8,784 bases of DNA from Candidatus Bandiella numerosa (GCF_021811875.1 NZ_JAJBJD010000033.1:1-8784); one strand, 5' to 3'; positions 1 through 6,108 are shown, counted from the first letter of the stretch. Made by a program: numbers and translations. The notes: a model not told the origin generated them from the letters alone.

Positions 1-233
1 TAATTTTAGTGTCGTTATTTTTTCTCTGCTCGAATAAATTATCCTGCTACTGCTTGTAAGTAATTTGAGTACAGAAAATTGAGTGTACGTAGACAAAAGA
101 GAGTTTAACAAGTTCAACCGTGCTTTCAACCCCAGCTATTTAAATTTCAAGATTATTAAAAATCAAAGCAGAAACCGTGGTTAGTCAATACTGCTTGCAG
201 TCTCAAATTTCCATAGTGTCGAATCTGCGAGTG
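1..233. other. gene-free left end with distinct composition
   Basis: I see no convincing gene here. All frames on both strands are interrupted by stops within about 40 codons. The minus strand has one short stretch of protein-like sequence (roughly positions 50-140, containing 'AGVESTVELVKLSFVYVHS') without a start codon, which may be relic or chance. G+C in sampled lines is about a third, higher than in the housekeeping part of the window. It may be a decayed continuation of the minus-strand frames at 234-1112. Confidence 0.4.
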
Positions 234-461
234 TCAAAGACAACAGACAACAAGGCTCAGCGGAGATACATCCAAAAGTCGAACAAAGTCAATATTTTTA
301 AATGGATTAACAAGATTTTGGTTCACAGAGCTGTCATAGCTAATCATGTCGTCCATATTGATTTCATGTTTGGTCTTTAAAAGTTCTTCCTGGCCCTTTT
401 CAACTTTATCGTTCTCCTCAAGAGTAAGTTTGGAGTCAGTGCTTGATCTAAAACTAGACAT
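234..461 (-). CDS. small acidic hypothetical protein, possibly a fragment
   Basis: This is a 75-codon minus-strand frame starting with ATG at 461, six bases after the stop of the acidic open frame that ends at 468. I do not recognise it. The first ~55 residues are hydrophilic and rich in Ser, Asp, Glu and Lys, in the same style as the upstream frame. The last ~15 residues switch to a hydrophobic stretch ending 'SLVVCCL', which looks like out-of-frame sequence after a frameshift. No domain, signal peptide or transmembrane segment is clear. No strong ribosome-binding site is visible. It could be a real second gene of a two-gene unit, or the 3' part of one acidic gene broken by a frameshift or stop near 461-470. 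Its base composition matches the left kilobase rather than the rest of the window. Confidence 0.3.
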   Translation of the reverse strand: MSSFRSSTDSKLTLEENDKVEKGQEELLKTKHEINMDDMISYDSSVNQNLVNPFKNIDFVRLLDVSPLSLVVCCL

Positions 462-467
462 ATGGAC

Positions 468-1112
468 TTACTTTTTCTTGTCGTCGAGTTCAGCGTCAAT
501 TATATTTTCAAGTTTATCTTGAGAATTCAAAGTACTGAAGTAAAACACTTTCTCTGCGTCTTTTTCTTTATTGCCGATTAGCATATTCGTAAAATTATCG
601 GGTATTTCATTGTTGCTATTTTCGTTGTTATTAGACTGCTCTCCGTCTAATTTGTCTTCAGTGACCTTATCCTCGTCAACAGCAGAGAAGTTATCATCGC
701 TGAGGTAGCTCAGCTGGTTGATGTCGTGATCGAGACTCTGCCTAGAATCACATTTTTGACTGTCTTCGTCTCCATCGTTTGCATTGGAAGCATTGAATTT
801 TGTAAGCTCGTTGAACTTGTCCTTCGGAATACTCTTGCCACTGCTATTAGATTTTAAGATCGCTTCATGATTGGAGAAAGGACTTGAGTCGATGTCTTTG
901 TTTGAATCGGTGTTTTGCAAATCTCTTCCGAGAAGTTTCCGAATGTGACTTTTGTAATCCTCATCGTCAACTTCAGACTCGTAAAAAGCCTCTTTATTGT
1001 TGAGGTCGGTGTTTACAAAGTCGTCGATGTTTCTGATTTGAAATTTATCTGAGTCATCGTGCTTATTATTAGATTTCTGTTTACTTGATGCTGAGCTAAA
1101 TTTAAATTTATT
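468..1112 (-). CDS. acidic Ser/Asp/Asn-rich open frame lacking an ATG start
   Basis: The minus-strand frame is open without interruption for about 215 codons, from just below a stop at 1113-1115 down to the TAA at 468. It contains no ATG before the TTG at 918-920; translation from that TTG would give 150 residues. The protein is strongly acidic and low in complexity, with runs such as 'SNNNENSNNE' and many DD/DE pairs, so it is probably disordered. No catalytic motif, signal peptide or membrane segment is visible. The frame ends in a lysine cluster 'DDKKK'. Codon usage includes many GTC, CTC, GAC and AGC codons, unlike the AT-rich genes to the right. I do not recognise the family. Because the open frame has no ATG and stops at the same place where the neighbouring symporter loses its 5' end, its own 5' end is probably missing. 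Alternatives are a TTG-started small secreted or disordered protein, or contaminating or transferred sequence. Confidence 0.4.
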   Translation of the reverse strand, partial: NKFKFSSASSKQKSNNKHDDSDKFQIRNIDDFVNTDLNNKEAFYESEVDDEDYKSHIRKLLGRDLQNTDSNKDIDSSPFSNHEAILKSNSSGKSIPKDKFNELTKFNASNANDGDEDSQKCDSRQSLDHDINQLSYLSDDNFSAVDEDKVTEDKLDGEQSNNNENSNNEIPDNFTNMLIGNKEKDAEKVFYFSTLNSQDKLENIIDAELDDKKK

Positions 1113-1147
1113 TTATACTTTTAAAAGTGATATTTTTTAATTTATAG
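1113..1147. other. probable breakpoint between two 5'-truncated divergent frames
   Basis: This AT-rich patch of 35 bases separates the minus-strand acidic frame, which is closed by a stop at 1113-1115, from the plus-strand symporter frame, which is closed upstream by TAG at 1145-1147. Neither frame has an ATG start next to it. Just upstream of the TAG the symporter frame reads a hydrophobic string ('IYFILLKVIFFNL') back to a stop at 1103. That string could be the decayed first transmembrane segment of the symporter, or chance in AT-rich DNA. G+C changes sharply across the patch. Confidence 0.45.
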
Positions 1148-1291
1148 TTTATTCAGGGCCTGATTTCAAAATTTTTTCAATTTAGAGCTCTATTTAAGTT
1201 AAAAACGTATATAAAAGATTTAATTACATGTGCAGAAAAAGGTAAACAGGGTATACATCCTATAAAGTTATATTTTGCATCGATTGGCGGA
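1148..1291 (+). pseudogene. conserved 5' portion of the AGCS symporter frame without a start codon
   Basis: The symporter reading frame is open upstream of the first ATG, back to 1148, and its translation matches the family: 'FFQFRALFKL' corresponds to the 'F(I/V)QFR' region after transmembrane segment 1, and 'GKQGIHPIKLYFASIGG' leads into the conserved 'GxGNIV' helix at 1292. There is no ATG, GTG or TTG in these 48 codons; a CTG at 1160 and ATT codons are the only rare-start possibilities. An AGGG at 1155-1158 is too close to the CTG to help clearly. Conservation shows this was coding, so the gene is either 5'-truncated or uses a rare start. Confidence 0.65.
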
Positions 1292-2365
1292 ATGATAGGA
1301 TTGGGTAACATAGTTACTGTTGTAAGTACTGTAACAATTGGGGGCCCAGGGAGCATTATATGGCTTTGGATAGCATCGTTCCTTGGTATGTTAGTTAAAT
1401 ATTCTGAGGTTTATTTAGGGATAAAATATCGCATTAAAAACAATGATCATGGGTTTGATGGCGGACCAATGTATTATCTTAGAATTGCCTTTAAAAATAA
1501 AATTTTACCAGTAATTGTATGCATTTTATTATGCATATACGGCGCTGAAGTTTCACAGTTTTTAATTTTAACCGATACAGTAGCAGGAACATTTTCTTTA
1601 AATAGATATTTGGTTATAGCAGTGCTGTTATTTTTTATATTATTAACTTCAGTTAAAGGTATTAAGAGATTTGCAAATGTTTGTTCAGCTATGATGCCGC
1701 CATTTATGTTGGTATATATGGCATTGGGTATATGGATAATAGCAGATCATTATTCTGATTTGCCAAATATATTTTTTTTAATACTGTCATCATTCTTAGA
1801 TTATAAATCTCAGGTAGGTGGTGTCGCAGCAGGAGGTATACTTTTAGCTGCTCATTATGGTGTTTCTAGAGCTGTTTATTCAGGAGATATTGGAATAGGT
1901 TATGATTCAATAATTCAGAGTGAAACACAAACAATATATCCAGAAAAACAAGCTAGAATGTCAATATTTGCACTATTTTCAGATACCCTTATTTGCACTA
2001 TAAGCATATTAATACTTTTAGTGACTGGTATGTGGGAGGTTAAAGGGTTGCAACCATCTGAATATGTTGTAAGTGCGTTAAAATTATATTTGCCAAATGT
2101 TGAGTATTTTATGGCTGTTCTTTTCGTGTTTGCAGGTTTTACAACGATAACTGGATACTTAGTTGTAGGACAAAAATGTGCGAAATATTTAAATAAAAAA
2201 TATGGGCAGTATTTGTATATTTTATACTCTATATTTGCTTTTATATTTTTCTCATTTTATGATCAAGAGCAAGTTATTCTTGTTATGAGTGTTTCAGGTG
2301 GCCTTCTTATGGTTATAAATATGCTTGGAGTTTTTAAATTAAGAAAATCAATAGAATTTTTATAA
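1292..2365 (+). CDS. AGCS-family amino acid (alanine/glycine):cation symporter, 5'-truncated
   Basis: This is an inner-membrane importer of the alanine or glycine:cation symporter family, which takes up small amino acids with Na+ or H+. Recognisable signatures in order are 'GLGNIVTVVSTVTIGGPGS' with the following 'IIWLW' at the start, 'DGGPMYYL', the central 'YGVSRAVYSGDIGIGYDS' helix region (matching family 'FGLSRGLFSNEAGLGS'), 'DTLICTISILILLVTGMW', and a final hydrophobic helix ending 'NMLGVFKLRKSIEFL'. The protein is almost entirely transmembrane. From the first ATG it has 357 residues; the homologous frame extends another 48 codons upstream. Family members usually have about 440-490 residues, so the first transmembrane segment and roughly 35-40 residues are missing even with the extension. 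Starting at this ATG would begin inside a conserved membrane helix, so a working protein from it is doubtful. The next gene follows after 10 bp, probably in the same transcript. Exact substrate cannot be read from sequence. Confidence 0.8.
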   Translation: MIGLGNIVTVVSTVTIGGPGSIIWLWIASFLGMLVKYSEVYLGIKYRIKNNDHGFDGGPMYYLRIAFKNKILPVIVCILLCIYGAEVSQFLILTDTVAGTFSLNRYLVIAVLLFFILLTSVKGIKRFANVCSAMMPPFMLVYMALGIWIIADHYSDLPNIFFLILSSFLDYKSQVGGVAAGGILLAAHYGVSRAVYSGDIGIGYDSIIQSETQTIYPEKQARMSIFALFSDTLICTISILILLVTGMWEVKGLQPSEYVVSALKLYLPNVEYFMAVLFVFAGFTTITGYLVVGQKCAKYLNKKYGQYLYILYSIFAFIFFSFYDQEQVILVMSVSGGLLMVINMLGVFKLRKSIEFL

Positions 2366-2375
2366 TAAAATTATC

Positions 2376-2918
2376 ATGTATCTGAAGAAAAATAGGGTCA
2401 AAACAAGAAAGTCAAGATCGTTCTTTTTCAGCAATGGTAAAGCGCTAAAGCAGTTTATATTTAGGGCATTATTTATTATAATAAGCATAGCTATCTTTTT
2501 TTTGATTATTTATAAAGCATATTATTATTCTCGTAATCCTATTGATATAGAGCACATTCCTTTGATCAAAAAAGATGATAGATGCATCAAAAGAAAATTT
2601 GAACAAAATGATGGTTTAATTTTTTCTAATCAGGATAAATTAATTTATAACAGCATCAAGCAGAAAAATGAGAAAATATACGATTCACATTCAAAATCTG
2701 AAAATATTACTCAGGACTTTTCGCACAAGCAAATTTTTGACATAGTGCAGGATATTAAAAGGGATAATATGAGTATTAATGAAAATGAAAATAGTAAATC
2801 TGAAGATCAAGAGATTGTAGATAAAACAAACATCAATATAAATCAAAGTCAAAATAAATCTGACCACTCAAGTCATCAAAAATCATCTATAAAGAGCATT
2901 TTTGAGCTATTAAATTAA
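2376..2918 (+). CDS. single-pass membrane protein resembling the N-terminal part of an alphaproteobacterial SPOR-domain protein
   Basis: The 180-residue protein has a basic cytoplasmic N-terminus (residues 1-27, many Lys/Arg), one transmembrane segment at about residues 28-48, and a hydrophilic periplasmic tail. Residues 59-92 read 'HIPLIKKDDRCIKRKFEQ' followed by 'NDGLIFSNQDKLIY'. This resembles the juxtamembrane signature of alphaproteobacterial SPOR-domain proteins ('IPLI...P.KVRPEDPGG...NQDKLVY'), which bind denuded peptidoglycan at the division septum. The remainder, residues 95-180, is low complexity (Asn, Ser, Lys, Glu, Gln) and ends 'SIKSIFELLN'. No C-terminal SPOR fold is visible. 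The protein is therefore either a SPOR-less variant or truncated at its 3' end; a palindromic repeat lies within ~80 bp downstream. It follows the symporter by 10 bp and is probably co-transcribed. The family assignment rests on one motif and is tentative. Confidence 0.6.
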   Translation: MYLKKNRVKTRKSRSFFFSNGKALKQFIFRALFIIISIAIFFLIIYKAYYYSRNPIDIEHIPLIKKDDRCIKRKFEQNDGLIFSNQDKLIYNSIKQKNEKIYDSHSKSENITQDFSHKQIFDIVQDIKRDNMSINENENSKSEDQEIVDKTNININQSQNKSDHSSHQKSSIKSIFELLN

Positions 2919-3209
2919 TTATTGAAAAAATATTTACAACTCCCTCTTAGTGGAAATGTGTATTAACTATGGAAATTACAGATAATGTGTGGGTTTATAC
3001 TCGGATAACTTGAAAAATTGGCTTCGTCATACTTCGAATTTCGCATTTCGTTACGTATTTATATACGCGCCCCATGCTCATTGCTCGTATTACTCGCTCT
3101 TTTCCAAGTTCTCTGTCGTCTATAAATTTGCCAACTCTTAATTTACGAGAGGTTTACATAGTTGGAGAGTTATGGTTTACAGGGCTATATGATATGGATG
3201 GTACAAAAA
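2919..3209. other. intergenic region between converging genes with palindromic repeat and relic frame
   Basis: This 291-base stretch has no intact gene. It contains an imperfect palindrome (about 2994-3127), a duplicated 8-mer GGTTTACA (3151-3158 and 3174-3181), and a short plus-strand open frame that runs into the 3' end of the converging minus-strand gene. Its composition is locally less AT-rich than the flanking genes, especially 3021-3120. I do not see a classical GC-rich terminator with a T-run. Confidence 0.5.
2994..3127. repeat. imperfect palindromic element, similar in style to Rickettsiales palindromic repeats
   Basis: The outer arms are inverted copies: TTTATAC...AACTTGAAAAA at 2994-3017 against TTTTCCAAGTT...TATAAA on the right (about 3100-3126), with AACTTG at 3007-3012 pairing with CAAGTT at 3105-3110. 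The centre is a small perfect hairpin, CGTAT-TTAT-ATACG at 3054-3067, whose midpoint agrees with the midpoint of the outer arms to within about two bases. The stretches between arms and centre pair poorly. On the minus strand most of it reads as open sequence apart from one stop at the central hairpin. Rickettsiales genomes carry mobile palindromic repeats of about 100-150 bp; membership of a repeat family is inference because only one copy lies in this window. Confidence 0.5.
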
Positions 3210-3226
3210 TTAATTTTCCTTTTTAG
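3014..3226 (+). pseudogene. short relic-like open frame without start, unknown origin
   Basis: After a TGA at 3011-3013 this plus-strand frame stays open for 70 codons to a TAG at 3224-3226. The first half translates the palindromic repeat. The second half (from about 3113) reads like genuine protein: 'NLREVYIVGELWFTG' then 'LYDMDGTKINFPF'. The only internal ATG codons are at 3074 (within the repeat) and 3194. It overlaps the last 17 bases of the converging membrane-protein gene. It may be the C-terminal remnant of a gene disrupted by the repeat, or chance. It is in a different frame from the upstream anchored protein, which ends at 2918. I do not recognise the family. Confidence 0.25.
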
Positions 3227-3713
3227 AAGTTTCACCCAACAAAGCCTTATTTATATTCTCTTTTCCCCATTCTTGATAGATACCATCTAATTCTTCGTTT
3301 AATTTATTAAACAAACCAAGCTTATTAGTGTAGGAGAAGTAATAGATAATTTTTGGAATCAATATATAAATTATCCACCCAAAAGCGCATGACGAATATA
3401 TAACAAGCCAAGTGTGGGGTATTGAGATGATAATATAAGAAATTTGTTCTATATCACTAGGGTGAAATATAATCTCTAGGAATAAGTGGATGCTACCAAG
3501 GAAATTAAATAAAAATATTATTTGAGTTAAAATTTTTTTTGGATTTTTATCAATAGATATAGCAACTAGCGTTGGCAAAAATCCAAAAAAGGTTAAAATA
3601 AAGAGGTTGGTAAAAATAAACGATAAACCAAGCGACGCCACAAGCAACAAGATCATCAATGTAATGGATTTGTAATCATTAAAAATAGAATCAATTTTGC
3701 GATTTTCTCTCAT
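3210..3713 (-). CDS. conserved-looking multispanning membrane protein of unknown function
   Basis: The 167-residue product is an integral membrane protein with a short charged N-terminus, about four to five hydrophobic segments (roughly residues 16-34, 35-54, 61-82, 91-107 and 108-126) and a charged cytoplasmic-type tail (127-167) with the helical stretch 'KLNEELDGIYQEWGKE'. The segment 'FLPTLVAISIDKNPKK' and the pair 'FGWIIYILIPKI' look like landmarks of an alphaproteobacterial inner-membrane protein family, but I cannot name a function. Its ATG (3711-3713) overlaps the pyrG stop in an ATGA arrangement, so it is probably translated by coupling to pyrG and is the last gene of the secG-pyrG transcript. 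The 3' end converges with the anchored-protein side of the window. Confidence 0.75.
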   Translation of the reverse strand: MRENRKIDSIFNDYKSITLMILLLVASLGLSFIFTNLFILTFFGFLPTLVAISIDKNPKKILTQIIFLFNFLGSIHLFLEIIFHPSDIEQISYIIISIPHTWLVIYSSCAFGWIIYILIPKIIYYFSYTNKLGLFNKLNEELDGIYQEWGKENINKALLGETSKKEN

Positions 3714-5347
3714 GACGTAAGGCTAGAATTCAATTTATTTTTCGCTGAATCAATAAAGGATATAAAAAGTGGATGAGGAGAAAACGGCCTTGATTTATAT
3801 TCTGGGTGATACTGCACACCAATAAACCATGGATGACTTTTTAACTCCATTGTTTCTATATATTTACCATCAGAAGACATACCACTAAACTCTAAGTCAC
3901 TATTTATAAACTCACTAATGAAGTTAACATTAAATTCATATCTATGTCTATGTCTTTCTTCAATTTGTAAGGATTTATAGATATTTTGAATTTTAGTATT
4001 TTTTTCTAGAGTACATTTGTAATTACCTAATCTTAATGTGCCGCCAATTTTTGCTTTAGATGATTTATTTTCTAAATTATTATCTTTAATTTGATTTTGC
4101 ATTAAATCAAATATATTAGTGCATTTTAGGTCAAACTCGGTCGAATTAGCATCTGAAATATTTAAAACATTTCTGGCAAACTCAATTGTTGCTAATTGCA
4201 TACCCAAGCAAATTCCAAAGAATGGAATTTTATTAATACGTGCAAATTTTATTGCTGAGATTTTTTCTTCAATTCCTCGTTTTCCAAAGCCTCCAGGTAC
4301 GACAATTCCATCGACATTGTTAAGTTTTTCTGAAACATTATTATCATTAATGTTTTCTGCTGCAATCCAAATTAGCTCTACTTTACATTTATGGTACATT
4401 TCTGCATGCTTAAAGGCCTCAATTAAAGATTTATAAGAATCCTTGAATGAATGATATTTGCCAACCACAGCTATGTTGACCTTTCCTTCGATCAATTTAT
4501 TGTTTTTATCTATATCTTTCCAAATGGATAAATCAGCGTTATCATTATATGGTAAGTTAACAATTTTTAATATTTGTCTATCAATGCCTTCATGATGATA
4601 AGCTAAAGGCATTTTATATATTGAATCTAAATCTTGTGATTGAATTACATTTTCTTCTTTAATGTTGCAAAATAATCCAATTTTTTTTCTTTCATGCTCT
4701 GGGATTTTTTTTTCGCTTCTGCATAATATAATATCTGGTTGAATACCTATGGATCTTAGCTCTTTTACTGAATGCTGAGTTGGTTTTGTTTTAAGTTCTG
4801 ATGCATGCTTAAGGTATGGAACAAGTGTTAAATGAATATAAATTGTGTTTTCTTTTCCAAGTTCATACCCTAGTTGTCTTATTGCCTCAAAATATGGTAG
4901 CCCCTCAATGTCACCTACTGTACCGCCAATTTCGCACAATACAAAATCCACTAACTTACTTTCATCTAAAATAAATTCCTTTATTAAATTTGTAACATGT
5001 GGAATTACTTGAACTGTTCCACCTAAATAATCTCCACGCCTTTCTTTTAGTAATAACTTAGAGTATATTTTTCCACTAGTAATAGAATCTGATTTTTTTG
5101 CAGATATTCCAGTGAATCTTTCATAATGGCCAAGATCCAAATCTGTTTCTGCCCCATCATCGGTGACAAAGACCTCTCCATGTTGAAAAGGGCTCATTGT
5201 GCCTGGGTCTATGTTTAGATAAGGATCAAGCTTTTTTATTCTCAATTTATATCCTTGAGCTTGTAACAATGCTGCAATTGATGATGTGGCTATCCCTTTA
5301 CCTAATGATGAGACTACACCACCAGTAATAAATATAAATTTAGTCAC
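3710..5347 (-). CDS. pyrG: CTP synthase (glutamine-hydrolysing)
   Basis: Cytosolic enzyme that aminates UTP to CTP using ATP and glutamine, the last step of de novo CTP synthesis. The 545 residues match the normal family length. The N-terminal synthase domain shows the P-loop region 'GGVVSSLGKGIA' (9-20), the 'DPYLNIDPGTMSPFQHGEVF' block (41-60) for Mg2+/UTP binding, 'GGTVGDIEG' (141-149) and 'TKPTQHSVKELRSIGIQPD' (187-205). The C-terminal glutamine amidotransferase domain (about 290-545) has 'GGFGKRG' (352-358), the nucleophile Cys380 in 'GICLGMQ', and the His514/Glu516 pair in 'VQYHPE'. All catalytic residues are present. The start is GTG at 5345-5347: it begins the conserved 'MTKFIFITGG' N-terminus and is preceded by GGAG at 5357-5360, inside the end of secG. 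The gene lies six bases after secG and overlaps the next gene by ATGA. Confidence 0.98.
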   Translation of the reverse strand: MTKFIFITGGVVSSLGKGIATSSIAALLQAQGYKLRIKKLDPYLNIDPGTMSPFQHGEVFVTDDGAETDLDLGHYERFTGISAKKSDSITSGKIYSKLLLKERRGDYLGGTVQVIPHVTNLIKEFILDESKLVDFVLCEIGGTVGDIEGLPYFEAIRQLGYELGKENTIYIHLTLVPYLKHASELKTKPTQHSVKELRSIGIQPDIILCRSEKKIPEHERKKIGLFCNIKEENVIQSQDLDSIYKMPLAYHHEGIDRQILKIVNLPYNDNADLSIWKDIDKNNKLIEGKVNIAVVGKYHSFKDSYKSLIEAFKHAEMYHKCKVELIWIAAENINDNNVSEKLNNVDGIVVPGGFGKRGIEEKISAIKFARINKIPFFGICLGMQLATIEFARNVLNISDANSTEFDLKCTNIFDLMQNQIKDNNLENKSSKAKIGGTLRLGNYKCTLEKNTKIQNIYKSLQIEERHRHRYEFNVNFISEFINSDLEFSGMSSDGKYIETMELKSHPWFIGVQYHPEYKSRPFSPHPLFISFIDSAKNKLNSSLTS

Positions 5348-5353
5348 TAATTT

Positions 5354-5668
5354 CTACTCCATTTTCGGAACGTTGGTCTCACCTGTAACTTTATCCTCAT
5401 GTGCATGTTCACTCTCCAGCGATTTGATAATGGACTGCTCATTATTATGTTTATTTACTGAATTTTTTGCCAATAATAGGCTATTAGCCATAAAGATCAA
5501 TATAAGAAATATTGTAAATTTACTTATAAATGAAGTTTGTGATCTGCTAGGCATTTGACCACCAGCATTGCTTACAACGATACCATCACTACTAGATTTT
5601 TGAAATATAATAACCAATGAGATTAAGATAGTTATGAAAATTTGGAAACCAAACAAGAAAGATAACAT
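5354..5668 (-). CDS. secG: preprotein translocase subunit SecG
   Basis: Small inner-membrane subunit of the SecYEG channel that aids SecA-driven export. The 104-residue product has the typical two-helix layout: transmembrane segment 1 at about residues 3-22, a conserved cytoplasmic loop 'QKSSSDGIVVSNAGGQMPSR' (23-42; family pattern 'QxGKGAG...GG'), and transmembrane segment 2 at about 50-67. The hydrophilic, Glu/His-rich tail (70-104) is variable in the family. The ATG at 5666-5668 starts immediately before the first helix. secG-pyrG adjacency is common in alphaproteobacteria, which supports both calls. It is the first gene of the minus-strand operon and lies divergent from ftsB; a candidate promoter lies about 50 bases upstream. 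Confidence 0.88.
   Translation of the reverse strand: MLSFLFGFQIFITILISLVIIFQKSSSDGIVVSNAGGQMPSRSQTSFISKFTIFLILIFMANSLLLAKNSVNKHNNEQSIIKSLESEHAHEDKVTGETNVPKME
5357..5360 (-). promoter_or_regulatory. ribosome-binding site supporting the pyrG GTG start
   Basis: GGAG on the minus strand lies nine bases upstream of the GTG at 5345-5347 and overlaps the last codons of secG. Most genes in this window have no clear Shine-Dalgarno, so this one helps decide the start and suggests translational coupling between secG and pyrG. Confidence 0.5.
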
Positions 5669-5715
5669 TTTTTTCTTTAAAAAATTTATGTTTTATATTA
5701 ATAGGTAGCTAAGTA

Positions 5716-5744
5716 TTAATACATTATTAATGAGAATTAATCAA
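5716..5744 (-). promoter_or_regulatory. candidate sigma-70 promoter for secG-pyrG operon
   Basis: On the minus strand TTGATT (5739-5744) is followed after 17 bases by TATTAA (5716-5721), a reasonable -35/-10 pair. It would put the transcript start about 40 bases before the secG ATG. The region is very AT-rich, so chance matches are likely. Confidence 0.35.
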
Positions 5745-5752
5745 AACCTTTT

Positions 5753-6073
5753 ATGTATAAATTTAAGAAAATAAATTACAAGTTTATAATTTTTAATTTT
5801 ATTTTTTTATTTATAGTATCTTATTTTGTATTTCATTGCTTTATTGGTGAAAGAGGATATATCAAAATGCGTTATTTAAAAAAAGAAGTAATTTTTAAGA
5901 AAGACGAATTGGCGAAATTAGATGGCGAAAGGAGAGATTTAGAAAATAAAGTTAATTTAATTTATGATGAAAGTATAAACAAGGACTACCTTGATGAATT
6001 AGCAAGGAAGTACTTTGGCTTAATTAACGAAGATGAAATATGTATATCAAACGATAACAAAACAAAATTATAG
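5753..6073 (+). CDS. ftsB: FtsB/DivIC-family septum formation initiator
   Basis: Bitopic division protein that forms the FtsQLB complex and licenses septal peptidoglycan synthesis. The 106 residues fit the family: a short basic cytoplasmic N-terminus, one transmembrane segment at about residues 10-30, the conserved juxtamembrane 'GERGY' (32-36), a periplasmic coiled coil with spaced Leu/Ile (about 37-70), and the 'YLDELARKYFGLINEDEI' block (79-96), which matches the family pattern 'DxLDExAR..LG...EDE'. The ATG is directly followed by the basic segment; no clear Shine-Dalgarno is present. It is divergent from secG and ends 28 bases from the converging rpmE stop, with a shared hairpin terminator between them. 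It is transcribed alone here. Confidence 0.85.
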   Translation: MYKFKKINYKFIIFNFIFLFIVSYFVFHCFIGERGYIKMRYLKKEVIFKKDELAKLDGERRDLENKVNLIYDESINKDYLDELARKYFGLINEDEICISNDNKTKL

Positions 6074-6079
6074 AAAATA

Positions 6080-6108
6080 AAAATAAAACTATGGCAGAGT
6101 TTTATTTT
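6080..6108. terminator. bidirectional hairpin terminator between ftsB and rpmE
   Basis: A perfect 11-bp inverted repeat, AAAATAAAACT (6080-6090) and AGTTTTATTTT (6098-6108), encloses a 7-base loop. Its A-rich left and T-rich right arms give U-tracts on transcripts from both strands. It sits exactly between the converging ftsB and rpmE genes and overlaps the rpmE stop codon. The stem is AT-rich, as is usual for such genomes. Confidence 0.6.

Noticed and set aside
177..380. Plus-strand 67-codon ORF
   Set aside because: It lies antisense to the acidic minus-strand frame, lacks a ribosome-binding site, and shows no domain or family signature.
4119..4436. Plus-strand 105-codon ORF
   Set aside because: It is antisense to the conserved amidotransferase domain of pyrG, a shadow of constrained coding sequence.
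5286..5558. Plus-strand 90-codon ORF across the pyrG-secG border
   Set aside because: It is antisense to two well-supported genes and has no independent signature.
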